From Comamonadaceae bacterium (GTDB lineage Bacteria > Pseudomonadota > Gammaproteobacteria > Burkholderiales > Burkholderiaceae_C): 48,244 nucleotides of DNA. Every line of letters begins with the position of its first letter. The first letter of the stretch is position 1. The position numbers and the translations under genes are program-made. Of the stretch, positions 1-8,305 are shown one piece after another. The notes below the pieces were generated by a model. The model made no database searches. It was not told the origin of the DNA and worked only from the letters and a program-made list of their open reading frames with translations. The stretch spans positions 1 through 48,244 of the forward strand of contig CANEVH010000029.1 of assembly GCA_947442105.1 (NCBI GenBank), given 5' to 3'.

Positions 1-170
1 CGGTGCACGATGGCGGCGTGAATGCCGTGATGCAGGGCCACTGCGGCGATGGAGGCGCCGGGCTGGGCGCAGGCGCCCACCACCTGGAGCTTGAGTTCAG
101 GGCGGTAGAACCGGCGTTTGGGGGCTTGGACGGTGCGAGCGTCGCTCGAAATGGTGTGCATGGTGTTCAT
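1..170 (-). CDS. tnpA: IS66-family accessory protein TnpA, N-terminal part
   Basis: Partial gene running off the left edge; 56 codons are visible. The product contains RRFYRPELKLQVVGACAQPG followed by ASIAAVALHHGIHAAIVHR, the helix-turn-helix start typical of IS66 OrfA/TnpA (family pattern: R..W..E.K..VV..C..PGAS...VA..HG.NAN..H.W). Family members are DNA-binding accessory proteins needed with TnpB and TnpC for transposition. ATG at 170 is chosen; an in-frame ATG at 161 is the alternative. IHAAIVHR, where INANIVHRW is usual, hints at some divergence. Family assignment is confident; completeness is unknown. Confidence 0.72.
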   Translation of the reverse strand, partial: MNTMHTISSDARTVQAPKRRFYRPELKLQVVGACAQPGASIAAVALHHGIHAAIVH

Positions 171-228
171 CACGCACACTATCTTTGCTTGTCAGCAGGA
201 TTTCAATGGGGGTTTGCTGGACGCGTAC
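1..228 (-). mobile_element. IS66-family insertion sequence, one end only
   Basis: The left edge holds the beginning of an IS66-type element: the first accessory gene (tnpA) reading out of the window, preceded by about 58 bases of leader. The probable outer tip, read on the minus strand, begins GTACGCGTCCAGCAAACCCC at 228. IS66 ends often begin GTA and make 8-bp target duplications; the other end is outside the window, so the duplication cannot be checked. The exact boundary is inferred from where the VanZ-like frame stops looking like its family. Confidence 0.65.
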
Positions 229-568
229 TAAAAAGCGCCCTATCAACAATAATCACTATTCTACCTACCAAAATTCCCAAACAATCACTAACCAGGTCCA
301 GCCACTCGGCCGAGCGGTTTGGTGTGAATGACTGAAGAATTTCTATCGACACCCCGTAGGCCAGAACTCCAAGCATCACACACAGGATGCGATGTGGAAA
401 AGCTTTAATCCCCAACCAAGTCATCACTGAAAAAGCCAGCAGGTGGTTTGATTTGTCCCAGCCAGTAGTGACCATCACTGAGGGCGCAGGCATCAGTGCG
501 AGCACCAGCACCGCCTGTGTACACGCAAAGAAGGCCCACGGCCATATTGGGAATCGTCGAACGATCAC
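203..568 (-). CDS. VanZ-like membrane protein with IS-altered C-terminus
   Basis: 121-residue membrane protein with about four hydrophobic segments (roughly 8-28, 38-55, 60-78 and 92-110). The VanZ-family signatures are present: DKSNHLLAF near 39-47, and EILQSFTPNR with a downstream LDLVSDCLG. Family members are small integral membrane proteins; VanZ gives low-level teicoplanin resistance, but members in polysaccharide loci have no proven role. It overlaps the upstream sugar transferase by 4 bases (ATGA), so the two are translationally coupled. The last residues (STRPANPH) read into the IS66 end at 228, so the native C-terminus has been replaced by a few IS-encoded residues. The membrane core seems complete, so activity may be kept. 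Confidence 0.75.
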   Translation of the reverse strand: MIVRRFPIWPWAFFACTQAVLVLALMPAPSVMVTTGWDKSNHLLAFSVMTWLGIKAFPHRILCVMLGVLAYGVSIEILQSFTPNRSAEWLDLVSDCLGILVGRIVIIVDRALFSTRPANPH

Positions 569-1248
569 TTAATGCCAGGCCAGTGCAGCGCCGCAGCCAA
601 TACATTCGGCGGTTTCGGCAGTGACCCAAATACCCGCCACGCCAAATTTGACTCGGGACTCAGCACTACCCATGCCGTTACGCCGATGCATGCCAGATAA
701 GTCCGCAGCCCTTGATTAGCAACATACCACTCCTCCAGTGCGCCTTTGTACGGGGCAATCACTTCGTCGTAAAACCGCAGTGAATCGGCGTGACCGTGCA
801 GCACGTTTTCTTCGTGGTGGAAGATGATCGAACCAATGCCTGTTATACCTGGTTGCACCTGAACAATGGCTCTTTGCGACGCGGGTGTGAACGCATCAAA
901 GCATCGCTGTGTTTGAGGGCGCGGGCCAATGACGCTCATATCACCCTTGAGGATGTTGAGCAACTGCGGTAATTCGTTGATTTTGGAACTGCGCAAAAAA
1001 TGCCCGATAGGTAGGATGCGTGGGTCATTCTTAACCGTCACCGTGCCTGTGCCAATGGCGGGGCTGTTCTTGAGCATGGTGGCAAACTTGTAGAGTTTGA
1101 AAGCTTGCCCACCCTTGCCTACACGGCTCTGCAAAAAGAACACTTCTCCCTCGCCAGTCAGGCGCAGCAAGATGGCTATTGGAACCAGCAACGGCAACAG
1201 CACCAGCAAAGCCATCGACGATAAAACGATATCTAAAAAGCGTTGCAT
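565..1248 (-). CDS. Initiating sugar-phosphate transferase (PglC/WbaP-type domain)
   Basis: 227 residues; bacterial sugar-transferase family (monotopic phosphoglycosyl transferase). Such enzymes move a sugar-1-phosphate from a UDP-sugar to undecaprenyl phosphate at the inner membrane, the first step of glycan assembly. One N-terminal membrane segment (about 6-28) is followed by the catalytic core with KLYKFATM (51-58), NELPQLLNILKGDM (91-104) and SVIGPRP. The family catalytic pair is normally Asp-Glu (DELPQ); here it is Asn91-Glu92, and the codon reads AAC. It sits directly downstream of the 4,6-dehydratase and aminotransferase genes, which suggests the product of those enzymes as its sugar. 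The C-terminal about 85 residues are longer than in PglC. Confidence 0.85.
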   Translation of the reverse strand: MQRFLDIVLSSMALLVLLPLLVPIAILLRLTGEGEVFFLQSRVGKGGQAFKLYKFATMLKNSPAIGTGTVTVKNDPRILPIGHFLRSSKINELPQLLNILKGDMSVIGPRPQTQRCFDAFTPASQRAIVQVQPGITGIGSIIFHHEENVLHGHADSLRFYDEVIAPYKGALEEWYVANQGLRTYLACIGVTAWVVLSPESNLAWRVFGSLPKPPNVLAAALHWPGIK

Positions 1249-1250
1249 GG

Positions 1251-2450
1251 CTACATCCTCCCATCCAGATACTTCCCGGTTTCCTTGTGGGCAAAATCGG
1301 GAATCATTTCATTAAACAAATCCACCAATTCGGCTTTGTCCCAGCTCGGTTTGGCTTTAATGGCGGTCAGTGTGTCGGTAAAGTGCTGCAACATCACCGC
1401 GTCAAACGCAGGTGCGTTTTTGATAATTCCTACGCTTTCAAAGCTAGTCATATCCAGCGTTTCCTTGTTCGTAAAAAACTCCTCAAAGTCTTTCTCCCCC
1501 GTAGTGTCACTTTTGAAAAAATAGCAGGGCCACTTTTTCTGGGCAATCAAGTCGTCGGCACGGGAACGCGCTTCGTCTTCAGTGGCGCATTCATACGGTT
1601 CAAATCCAAGCTGCCGCAGATAACGGACCGCTATTTCCGAAAAGGTGACTAAATGCAGTTTTTCGCTAAGCTTGGGGAAGAAAATGTCACGGTTGTCACC
1701 CAACAGGCAAGACAGCAGGCACAACTCACCCGACTCTTGCGGTGTCACAAAATAGCGCCGCACATCATTGGGGGCCGAAATGGGCTGGCGTTTAGAAAAA
1801 CGCTGGTTAAACCCATGCAACAACGAACCATCAGAAAATGCCACATTGGCAAAACGTGCCATCGAAATCGATTGTGTCAGGCTCTCGCGCATTAAAAACA
1901 TTTCCATGATGCGCTTGCTGGCACCCATCATGTTCACCGGGTTGGCTGCCTTGTCGGTTGATACGCAAAAATACTTCTTGGCCCCGCCGTCACGCGCCAT
2001 GCGAAGCGTTTTGATGATGTTGAACACATTCACCTCCACCATGCGCATCAGGGTGAACGGGTCCTTCTCGCTGCGCACATGCTTCAGCGCAGACAGGTTG
2101 AGCGCATAGTCATATGGCCCCTCGGTAGCAAACAGCACTTCAAATTCGCGGCTGCCGCAGTCAATGGCGAAGGTACGAAAGTCGCCTGCGCCATAGCCAA
2201 TAGTGCTGCGGATATCTCGTACCAGCTCCACCATGTTGTTCTCGCTGATGTCCGCCACATGCAGTACAGCGGGTTCGCGCTTGAAGATTTCACGGGTCAC
2301 TGCCTGGCCAATGGAGCCCGCACCACCGATGACCAGAAAACGCGACCCCTTAACTAAGCACAGCAATTCATCTTTCAACCGAACAATATCGCTGTCGAAA
2401 AGTGGCGCATCGCGCCCAATCAAGCCCAAGGTTTGCGCATCCAACCCCAT
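1251..2450 (-). CDS. UDP-N-acetylglucosamine 4,6-dehydratase-like (PglF/FlaA1 family)
   Basis: 399 residues, soluble SDR-type polysaccharide biosynthesis protein (Polysacc_synt_2). The nucleotide-binding loop is GGAGSIG at 42-48. STDKAANPVNMMGASKR at 164-180 carries the family active site, with Met175 where classical SDRs have Tyr and with Lys179 kept; Met is normal in the FlaA1/PglF/WbpM group. Such enzymes turn UDP-GlcNAc into a UDP-4-keto-6-deoxy sugar in the cytoplasm. The N-terminal membrane domain of PglF/WbpM is absent. It overlaps the end of the aminotransferase gene by one base and lies 2 bases before the sugar transferase, so these three genes form a tight unit. C5 stereochemistry (retaining or inverting) cannot be told from sequence alone. 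Confidence 0.85.
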   Translation of the reverse strand: MGLDAQTLGLIGRDAPLFDSDIVRLKDELLCLVKGSRFLVIGGAGSIGQAVTREIFKREPAVLHVADISENNMVELVRDIRSTIGYGAGDFRTFAIDCGSREFEVLFATEGPYDYALNLSALKHVRSEKDPFTLMRMVEVNVFNIIKTLRMARDGGAKKYFCVSTDKAANPVNMMGASKRIMEMFLMRESLTQSISMARFANVAFSDGSLLHGFNQRFSKRQPISAPNDVRRYFVTPQESGELCLLSCLLGDNRDIFFPKLSEKLHLVTFSEIAVRYLRQLGFEPYECATEDEARSRADDLIAQKKWPCYFFKSDTTGEKDFEEFFTNKETLDMTSFESVGIIKNAPAFDAVMLQHFTDTLTAIKAKPSWDKAELVDLFNEMIPDFAHKETGKYLDGRM

Positions 2451-3580
2451 TACAAACTCTCCAACAGTGACGTGGTAACCAGATCTACCTCTTCATCTGA
2501 CATGGTGGGGTACAGAGGCAAGGTCAATTCGCGCTCGCATATTTCCGCCGCGACGGGTGTATCGTCTGGAGAATACTGGCCAGCATAGGCTGTAAAGTTC
2601 CAGAACGGCGGGTAATGAATGCTGGACTGAATACCCTTGGCCTTCATATTTTCGATCACTGCTTTTCTGTCTGCATCCTTAGGCAACAACACCGGAAGAA
2701 TGTGGTATGCCGAAACAGAATCTGCAGGCAAGCTGGAAAATGGCATAGAGATACCTGAACCGGCCAAATTGCTCCGATATCGATCAGTCAAGTCCTTGCG
2801 GCGTGCATTGCCAGTAGGCAATTTATCGAGTTGTACCAAGCCAATTGATGCTCGCATCTCATCCATACGGTAATTCAGGCCGGGTTCGGCAACGTCATAG
2901 GTGATCGCACGGCCCTTATGCCTGTCGAGCGTCAATGTCGTCATTCCATGCGAGCGCAAATACTTCATGCGCTGAATCAATTCGGCGCTGCATGAGGTCA
3001 CCATGCCTCCTTCACCGATGGATAGATTCTTGTTACTGAAGAAGGAATAGCAGCCGATGTCACCCCAAGCACCACAACTACGCCCTGCAACGGAAGCGCC
3101 TGGCGCATGGGCAACGTCTTCAATCAAACGAACATCCCGCCTTCGGCACAAATCCACGATTGACGGCATGTCGCAAGGATAGCCAGCATAATGAACGATC
3201 ATCACTGCCTTGGTCTTTGGAGTGATGCACCGTTCGATTGTCTCAACAGACATATTCCAATCGTCAAGACTCGAGCAATCCGCCAACACTGGCTTAGCGC
3301 CAACAAGTCGAACAGCGTTGGCATCCGCGACAAATGTCAATGCAGGTATCACAACCTCATCGCCAGGGCCAACGTCAAGGGCAAGTAACGCCATGTGCAA
3401 CGCAGCCGTTCCATTGGCTACCGCAAGACTTTGCGCGCCACCCCCTAAATATGTGCTGAAACCAGACTCAAAATCGGTTATGCGTTCACCCATGGTCAAC
3501 CAACCACTTTCCACGGTCTGCCTTACGGCATCGACCTCGCGCGAGTCGAAGTTCAGCTTAAATAATTGAATTTTCCACAT
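2450..3580 (-). CDS. DegT/DnrJ/EryC1/StrS-family sugar aminotransferase
   Basis: 376 residues, PLP-dependent nucleotide-sugar aminotransferase. Asp155 (in IEDVAHA) and Lys184 (in SFFSNKNLSIGEGG) are the expected PLP-contacting and Schiff-base residues. Family members transfer an amino group, usually from glutamate, to the keto carbon of an NDP-sugar. With the 4,6-dehydratase next door, the likely reaction is C4 amination of a UDP-4-keto-6-deoxy-HexNAc (PglE/PseC-like), giving UDP-4-amino-4,6-dideoxy-GlcNAc or -AltNAc. No PglD-like N-acetyltransferase adjoins it. Lies 54 bases downstream of hldA. The exact substrate is inferred from context. Confidence 0.87.
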   Translation of the reverse strand: MWKIQLFKLNFDSREVDAVRQTVESGWLTMGERITDFESGFSTYLGGGAQSLAVANGTAALHMALLALDVGPGDEVVIPALTFVADANAVRLVGAKPVLADCSSLDDWNMSVETIERCITPKTKAVMIVHYAGYPCDMPSIVDLCRRRDVRLIEDVAHAPGASVAGRSCGAWGDIGCYSFFSNKNLSIGEGGMVTSCSAELIQRMKYLRSHGMTTLTLDRHKGRAITYDVAEPGLNYRMDEMRASIGLVQLDKLPTGNARRKDLTDRYRSNLAGSGISMPFSSLPADSVSAYHILPVLLPKDADRKAVIENMKAKGIQSSIHYPPFWNFTAYAGQYSPDDTPVAAEICERELTLPLYPTMSDEEVDLVTTSLLESL

Positions 3581-3634
3581 ATCATTATTTCCTTTGGTTT
3601 AACTTGAATATTTCTGGGGCCAAATTTGGCACCA

Positions 3635-4594
3635 CTAAGACCGCGCTATTGCTGATTCGCGCAGCTCTTCGTAAGTGAGGGACGCAGTGCCGAACTTGGC
3701 CACCACCCGGCCGCCAGCGCGGTTAGCGATTTCCATAGCTTGCGCGAATGACAGGCCACAGGAAAGCATCAAGGCCATGGTGGCGATCACGGTGTCACCG
3801 GCACCCGTAACATCGGCCACCTCGCGCACCTGCGCCTTCACATGCGAGACCCCATCAGCCTCAAACAGTGACATACCCTCCTCGGAGCGTGTCAGCAGCA
3901 AAGCCTTCAGTCCCAAGCGTTCGCGCAGGGACTGCGCCTTTCGCTCCAGTTCGACCTCGTCGTGCCAGCTGCCCACCACCTGCATTAGCTCGGAACGGTT
4001 GGGCGTGATTACGCTGGCACCGGCGTAGCGTGCGTAGTCACTGCCCTTAGGGTCGACCAACACCGGCTTGCCGGCGGCACGTGCCAGCTCAATCATGCGC
4101 GGGATATGCGCCAGACCGCCCTTGCCATAGTCTGAGAACAGCACTACGTCATGCCGGGGCAGCTCGCGTTCAAAATCTGTAAGCATCTGTACCAGTACTT
4201 CATGGTCTGGCTCCTGCTCAAAGTCGACACGCAGTAGCTGTTGGGCGCGCCCGATCAGGCGTAACTTTACGATGGTCTGCAGGCTTGGGTCTTGGCCCAG
4301 CACTGTGACAATGCCTTGCTGGTGCAGCAAGGCCTGCAGGCGCTGCGCGGGTTCATCCTGGCCCACCATACTCAGCAGCGTCACCTGACCGCCTAAGGTC
4401 TTGACATTGAGCGCCACGTTGGCCGCACCGCCCAAACGCTCCTGCTCGCGCTGCACATGCAGCACAGGCACCGGTGCCTCTGGTGAGATACGCTCGACAA
4501 CGCCAAACCAATAGCGGTCCAGCATCACGTCGCCGACGACCAGAACGCGTTGACCGGCTAAGACCCCTTTTTCAGGACAAAAACTATCAGTCAT
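3635..4594 (-). CDS. hldA: D-glycero-beta-D-manno-heptose-7-phosphate kinase
   Basis: 319 residues when started at MTDSFCPEKG (4594); an open frame continues to 4717, but that part lies inside gmhA in another frame and does not look like the family. PfkB-fold sugar kinase: GGAANVALN near the N-terminus and DVTGAGDTV with catalytic Asp267 near the C-terminus. It phosphorylates heptose 7-phosphate to the 1,7-bisphosphate for ADP-heptose synthesis. The length fits the single-domain HldA/RfaE1 form; the adenylyltransferase domain of E. coli HldE is absent, so a separate rfaE2 must lie elsewhere. Starts 8 bases after gmhA and sits between gmhA and the aminotransferase. Confidence 0.92.
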   Translation of the reverse strand: MTDSFCPEKGVLAGQRVLVVGDVMLDRYWFGVVERISPEAPVPVLHVQREQERLGGAANVALNVKTLGGQVTLLSMVGQDEPAQRLQALLHQQGIVTVLGQDPSLQTIVKLRLIGRAQQLLRVDFEQEPDHEVLVQMLTDFERELPRHDVVLFSDYGKGGLAHIPRMIELARAAGKPVLVDPKGSDYARYAGASVITPNRSELMQVVGSWHDEVELERKAQSLRERLGLKALLLTRSEEGMSLFEADGVSHVKAQVREVADVTGAGDTVIATMALMLSCGLSFAQAMEIANRAGGRVVAKFGTASLTYEELRESAIARS

Positions 4595-4602
4595 TTCCAA
4601 GC

Positions 4603-5172
4603 TCAAACCAAGCCGAGTTGCTGTTCGATCAGGCCGCACAGGGTGTGGCCGATAAGAATATGCGATTCCTGAATGCGGGCAGTGACCTGGCTGGGCACCA
4701 CAATGGCCACATCGCAAAGCTCGCGCAGTGCCCCGCCATCACGCCCCAGCAGACCGATTACCGACACGCCCAGGGCCCTGGCCTCTTCGACCGCACGAAT
4801 CACGTTGCGCGAGTTGCCAGAGGTTGAAATCCCAACCAGCACGTCGCCGGCGCGACCTAGACCCTGCACTTGACGTGCAAATACCTCTTCGAAGGAGTAA
4901 TCGTTGCCAATACAGGTTAGCGCTGAGGTGTCGGTGGACAAAGCGAGAGCCGCCAGAGGCTTGCGATCCTTGATGAAGCGACCAGTGAGTTCGGCGGCCA
5001 GATGCTGGCTGTCGGCAGCGGAGCCACCATTGCCGCAGAACATGAGCTTGCCGCCCGACTGCAGCGACTGCGCTGCGAGAGAGGCTGCGTGGCTTACAAC
5101 GGCATCAAGGTGCTGCAATGTTTGCAGAAGCGCGGCTTGCTCAGCCAAGTTATTTAAAAAGAGAGTGCTCAT
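4603..5172 (-). CDS. gmhA: Sedoheptulose-7-phosphate isomerase
   Basis: 189 residues, SIS-domain protein, usual length for GmhA/LpcA. It converts sedoheptulose 7-phosphate to D-glycero-D-manno-heptose 7-phosphate, the first step to ADP-heptose for LPS inner core. [17 protein letters not shown] (46-62) supplies His57 and Glu61, and [11 protein letters not shown] supplies Gln168 and His176; the four match the zinc-ligand pattern of the family by spacing. Follows hldD by 48 bases and precedes hldA by 8, forming an ADP-heptose cassette. Confidence 0.94.
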   Translation of the reverse strand: MSTLFLNNLAEQAALLQTLQHLDAVVSHAASLAAQSLQSGGKLMFCGNGGSAADSQHLAAELTGRFIKDRKPLAALALSTDTSALTCIGNDYSFEEVFARQVQGLGRAGDVLVGISTSGNSRNVIRAVEEARALGVSVIGLLGRDGGALRELCDVAIVVPSQVTARIQESHILIGHTLCGLIEQQLGLV

Positions 5173-5220
5173 ACCGAAGGGGCTTTCAAATTACAGTTTT
5201 AAAAAATAAGGGTCACCGAA

Positions 5221-6204
5221 TCATCGATATTGAAGCGACTCAGCGAGATAAGATGTTACATAATCAAAGACACCTTGTTCGAGTGAATGAGTTGGCCCCG
5301 GAAAACCCGCTGCATGCAATTTATCCATATTAGCCTGTGTGAAGTATTGATAGTTCTGGCGGATACTAACCGGCATATCGACAAACTCGATATTCACCGA
5401 TTTTTTTAGCGTAGCACCGATTGCATTCATCAGATCGACGAAAGAGCGAGCCTTGCCTGTCCCTAAGTTGAACAAGCCACTGATTGAGGGATTGTCCATT
5501 AGCCAAAGCATCACGGCGGTGCAGTCCTTGACATATACAAAGTCGCGCAGTTGCGCACCATCGGCATAACCTTCCTTGTGCGAGCGGAACAATTTGATCG
5601 ATTCTTCCTTTTCAATCAGCTCGGTGTTCTTTGCCACCAAGCTACGCATGTCACCTTTATGGTATTCATTGGGGCCATAAACATTAAAAAATTTCAAGCC
5701 AACCCATTGTGGTGGATGACTACCTTCGGCAGCACGCTCAACAGCCCACTTGTCGAACTGGTGTTTTGACCAGCCGTACAGGTTAAGTGGCGATAGTTTC
5801 TCAAGAGCTTCCAGTGTTTGTGTGTCTTTGAAGCCCTGATGACCATCGCCATATGTGGCAGCTGAGGAAGCATAGATCAATGGTGTTTCGGTCCGCGAAC
5901 ACCAGTTCCACCAGAACATGGATGCATGCAGGTTAACCCGCAAAATTTCGTCACCGTCAGTCGAGGTGGTTGAAGAATTGGCACCCATGTGGAACACAGC
6001 ATCAGCTTTATTGGGCAGATGGGCCAATAAAGCGTCTAGATCACGGTAATCCACTAAATTCAAAAAACGGCGTTTGGCTACGTTTTTCCACTTGGCTTGA
6101 GTACCGAGGTCATCAACCAGCAGCAAATCCGTACGGCCGCGTGCATTGAGATCAGCAGCTATATTAGAGCCAATAAAACCTGTAGCGCCAGTAATGATAA
6201 TCAT
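5221..6204 (-). CDS. hldD: ADP-L-glycero-D-manno-heptose 6-epimerase
   Basis: 327 residues, extended SDR. The NAD(P) loop is GATGFIGSN at 6-14, and Tyr143/Lys147 form the YxxxK active site (YGWSK). RDLDALL and the FNVYGPNE segment are typical of HldD/RfaD. It epimerises ADP-D-glycero-D-manno-heptose at C6 to the L-glycero form used by heptosyltransferases. Third member of the heptose cassette (hldD-gmhA-hldA in transcription order); a GT9 heptosyltransferase-like gene lies about 2 kb upstream. About 100 AT-rich bases separate it from the preceding acyltransferase gene. Confidence 0.94.
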   Translation of the reverse strand: MIIITGATGFIGSNIAADLNARGRTDLLLVDDLGTQAKWKNVAKRRFLNLVDYRDLDALLAHLPNKADAVFHMGANSSTTSTDGDEILRVNLHASMFWWNWCSRTETPLIYASSAATYGDGHQGFKDTQTLEALEKLSPLNLYGWSKHQFDKWAVERAAEGSHPPQWVGLKFFNVYGPNEYHKGDMRSLVAKNTELIEKEESIKLFRSHKEGYADGAQLRDFVYVKDCTAVMLWLMDNPSISGLFNLGTGKARSFVDLMNAIGATLKKSVNIEFVDMPVSIRQNYQYFTQANMDKLHAAGFPGPTHSLEQGVFDYVTSYLAESLQYR

Positions 6205-6306
6205 CGATAAAACTTTTTCACGTAAGAGTTCACAAAAATATAGGCAAGTAGCCGCTTATTAATGCCGTAAAAAACACCCATTGAATTCATCAATATAAAA
6301 AAGCAA

Positions 6307-6951
6307 CTAAATCTTGTCAAATCTATCTCCAGCCAAGTACCGCTTGATAATTATATCGTCAAAATAACTATTTTGAATCTCAGGAGAATCGAAGAATTTT
6401 TTATCAATGTCCAGTGAACTGCCTACTACTTTTGCAGGATTTCCATGAACAATTGAAAATTCCGGAACACTTTTGCTAACAACAGCACCCGCACCGATCA
6501 ACGACCCTTTTCCAATTACAACTCCAGGTAGAATGCATGCACCTGCACCGATAAATGAATATGCTCCTATCTTGACCGGTCCGCGGCTATAGCCAACTCT
6601 TTTGTCGCTATCGATATTTATGTAATTCTTTCCATGAAGTCTTATAGCCGCATGGCTGCTATGCGTAAATATTCCAACCCATGCTCCAATTTGAACTCCC
6701 TCCTCAATCTCTATGTTATTACTACCATCCAGAATAGAATAGTGCCATATCCAGCAATTTTCCGATATGTTAATATTTTTTTTATCGACGAAAATGACGC
6801 TAGAGCTAACACGGGTGAATCGACGTAATGACTTGGTTGGACTATTCCAGTAACCATAGACCATGAACGGAGTTGTAAATACTTTTACTACATTTTGAAT
6901 GCAAGAAATTATTAATCCAAGTGGTGAAAAATATATGGCTTTTTTTAGCAT
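6307..6951 (-). CDS. Left-handed beta-helix (hexapeptide) acyltransferase
   Basis: 214 residues. The middle and C-terminal part show hexapeptide repeats (IGAYSFIGAGACILPG, VVIGKGSLIGAGAVVS) ending in FSIVHGNPAKVVG, typical of the WcaF/NodL/maltose-acetyltransferase-like group. A catalytic-type His lies in GIFTHSSHAAI. Members O- or N-acetylate sugars with acetyl-CoA. The N-terminal about 40 residues are hydrophobic (LGLIISCIQNVVKVFTTPFM), perhaps for membrane association. Codon use is strikingly AT-rich against the flanking heptose genes, suggesting a separately acquired gene. The acceptor sugar is unknown; it probably decorates the O-antigen. Confidence 0.8.
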   Translation of the reverse strand: MLKKAIYFSPLGLIISCIQNVVKVFTTPFMVYGYWNSPTKSLRRFTRVSSSVIFVDKKNINISENCWIWHYSILDGSNNIEIEEGVQIGAWVGIFTHSSHAAIRLHGKNYINIDSDKRVGYSRGPVKIGAYSFIGAGACILPGVVIGKGSLIGAGAVVSKSVPEFSIVHGNPAKVVGSSLDIDKKFFDSPEIQNSYFDDIIIKRYLAGDRFDKI

Positions 6952-7057
6952 TAGGCAAAGAATTTTTTAATCTATTAAAAACAATTTATAGGCAACGAGC
7001 AATACCCATAAATCAGAGTTATATAACCGTGTTATGAAATTGAAATTTTAAAATCGA

Positions 7058-8305
7058 TTACCTTATGACTTCTCGATTTTTGGTAAATTGCTCCAGATAT
7101 ATGGAATACTGCTCGTACTGCATTGGTGCCTCATAATCAGTCACCAATTTCTTCGCGCGCTCTTTGAGAATCGAGAGTTCTTGCGGATTTTGTGCCAAAT
7201 GCTTCAGCTTGTGAATTAAATCTTGAATATCTGAGGGGTGGTAGTTTAATCCTACGCCATGCTCTTGAATGACCGCACGAACATCACGGTCGAGTGAATT
7301 TAAAATAGCCAAACCTCCAACCAAGTAATCGAAAAACTTAATCGGCATAGCTACTGTTGAACCAACGGCATAGGTCATCAAGCCCACATCGCTATTGGAA
7401 TAGAGTGTCGTCATATCGCTAGCAGGTAGCGCCCCAACAAATTTCAAATGTGAAGCATATGGCCCGGTCATGTCAGCGAAACTTTGTTTTCTTGGGCCAT
7501 CCCCTGCTACGATAAAGCCTATGGGCAAATTTTGAGCTTTCGACTGTTTGATCGCGGCTATTATTATATTCATATCATAGGCATCGCCCAAAGTTCCCGC
7601 ATACACCGCAGTAAGAACAAAGCGGGCTCTGAAGGCTTGTAACTCATTATCTAGTATTGAATTTACAACGGCAGTATTATGACTTTTGGTATCAATACCC
7701 CAATAAACAACTGTGTTTGGCTTCTTTTTGTCCTGCCCTGCGAGTGAAGTATTTAGATAATCACGGCTAACGGCGACAACGCCGTCACAAGATTCAACCA
7801 ATTTTCTTCTTCGTAGAAACAGCGGATAAAAAATAAAATGACTCACGGGTCGCAACCACTTCGGCAAGGCAACTGCAAATAGTTCTGGCCATAGATCAAT
7901 CACGTCCAATACCATTTTACATCTAGCTTTTTCTCGAAAAGTTAAAATATAGCTTCCGAAAAACAAAGCGGGGTCGCCCATAACGATTAGATCGGGAGCA
8001 ACCTCCTTTACAGCCAAGCACAGAAACTCTTTGCCGTAACTTTTTTCATATTGAATTCGCTCCCAAGAAATGTTGCGACTGTAGGGAGTTGAATGCACAC
8101 CGACGACGCGAATTCCTGGAGGCAACAATGGATCAGAAATATCGCCACGAGCGCGGTGAGTCTTACTCCGATGAATAAAGTCTGAAATCCACCAAGTTAC
8201 TTCATGTCCACGTGCAGCCAAAGCCTTTGCCAACATAAAGCTTCTATATTCTCGCCAGCCTTCGCTTGGCAAGGCCCCATAGGGGTTCACAATCCAAATT
8301 TTCAT
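7058..8305 (-). CDS. Glycosyltransferase family 4
   Basis: 415 residues from ATG at 8305, chosen because it overlaps the upstream gene's stop as ATGA (8302-8305); an upstream in-frame start at 8329 would overlap that gene further. The GT-B retaining fold is suggested by the N-terminal MKIWIVNPYGALP, the central FVLTAVYAGTLGDAYDM, and the C-terminal GFIVAGDGPRKQSF with a DVGLMTYA segment for donor binding. Predicted to add one sugar to the lipid-linked repeat or core on the cytoplasmic face. Donor and linkage cannot be read from sequence. Confidence 0.85.
   Translation of the reverse strand: MKIWIVNPYGALPSEGWREYRSFMLAKALAARGHEVTWWISDFIHRSKTHRARGDISDPLLPPGIRVVGVHSTPYSRNISWERIQYEKSYGKEFLCLAVKEVAPDLIVMGDPALFFGSYILTFREKARCKMVLDVIDLWPELFAVALPKWLRPVSHFIFYPLFLRRRKLVESCDGVVAVSRDYLNTSLAGQDKKKPNTVVYWGIDTKSHNTAVVNSILDNELQAFRARFVLTAVYAGTLGDAYDMNIIIAAIKQSKAQNLPIGFIVAGDGPRKQSFADMTGPYASHLKFVGALPASDMTTLYSNSDVGLMTYAVGSTVAMPIKFFDYLVGGLAILNSLDRDVRAVIQEHGVGLNYHPSDIQDLIHKLKHLAQNPQELSILKERAKKLVTDYEAPMQYEQYSIYLEQFTKNREVIR

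Noticed and set aside
3..335. Plus-strand open frame of 110 codons at the left edge
   Set aside because: Antisense to the IS66 tnpA start and the VanZ 3' end; its residues are the reverse-frame image of those genes.
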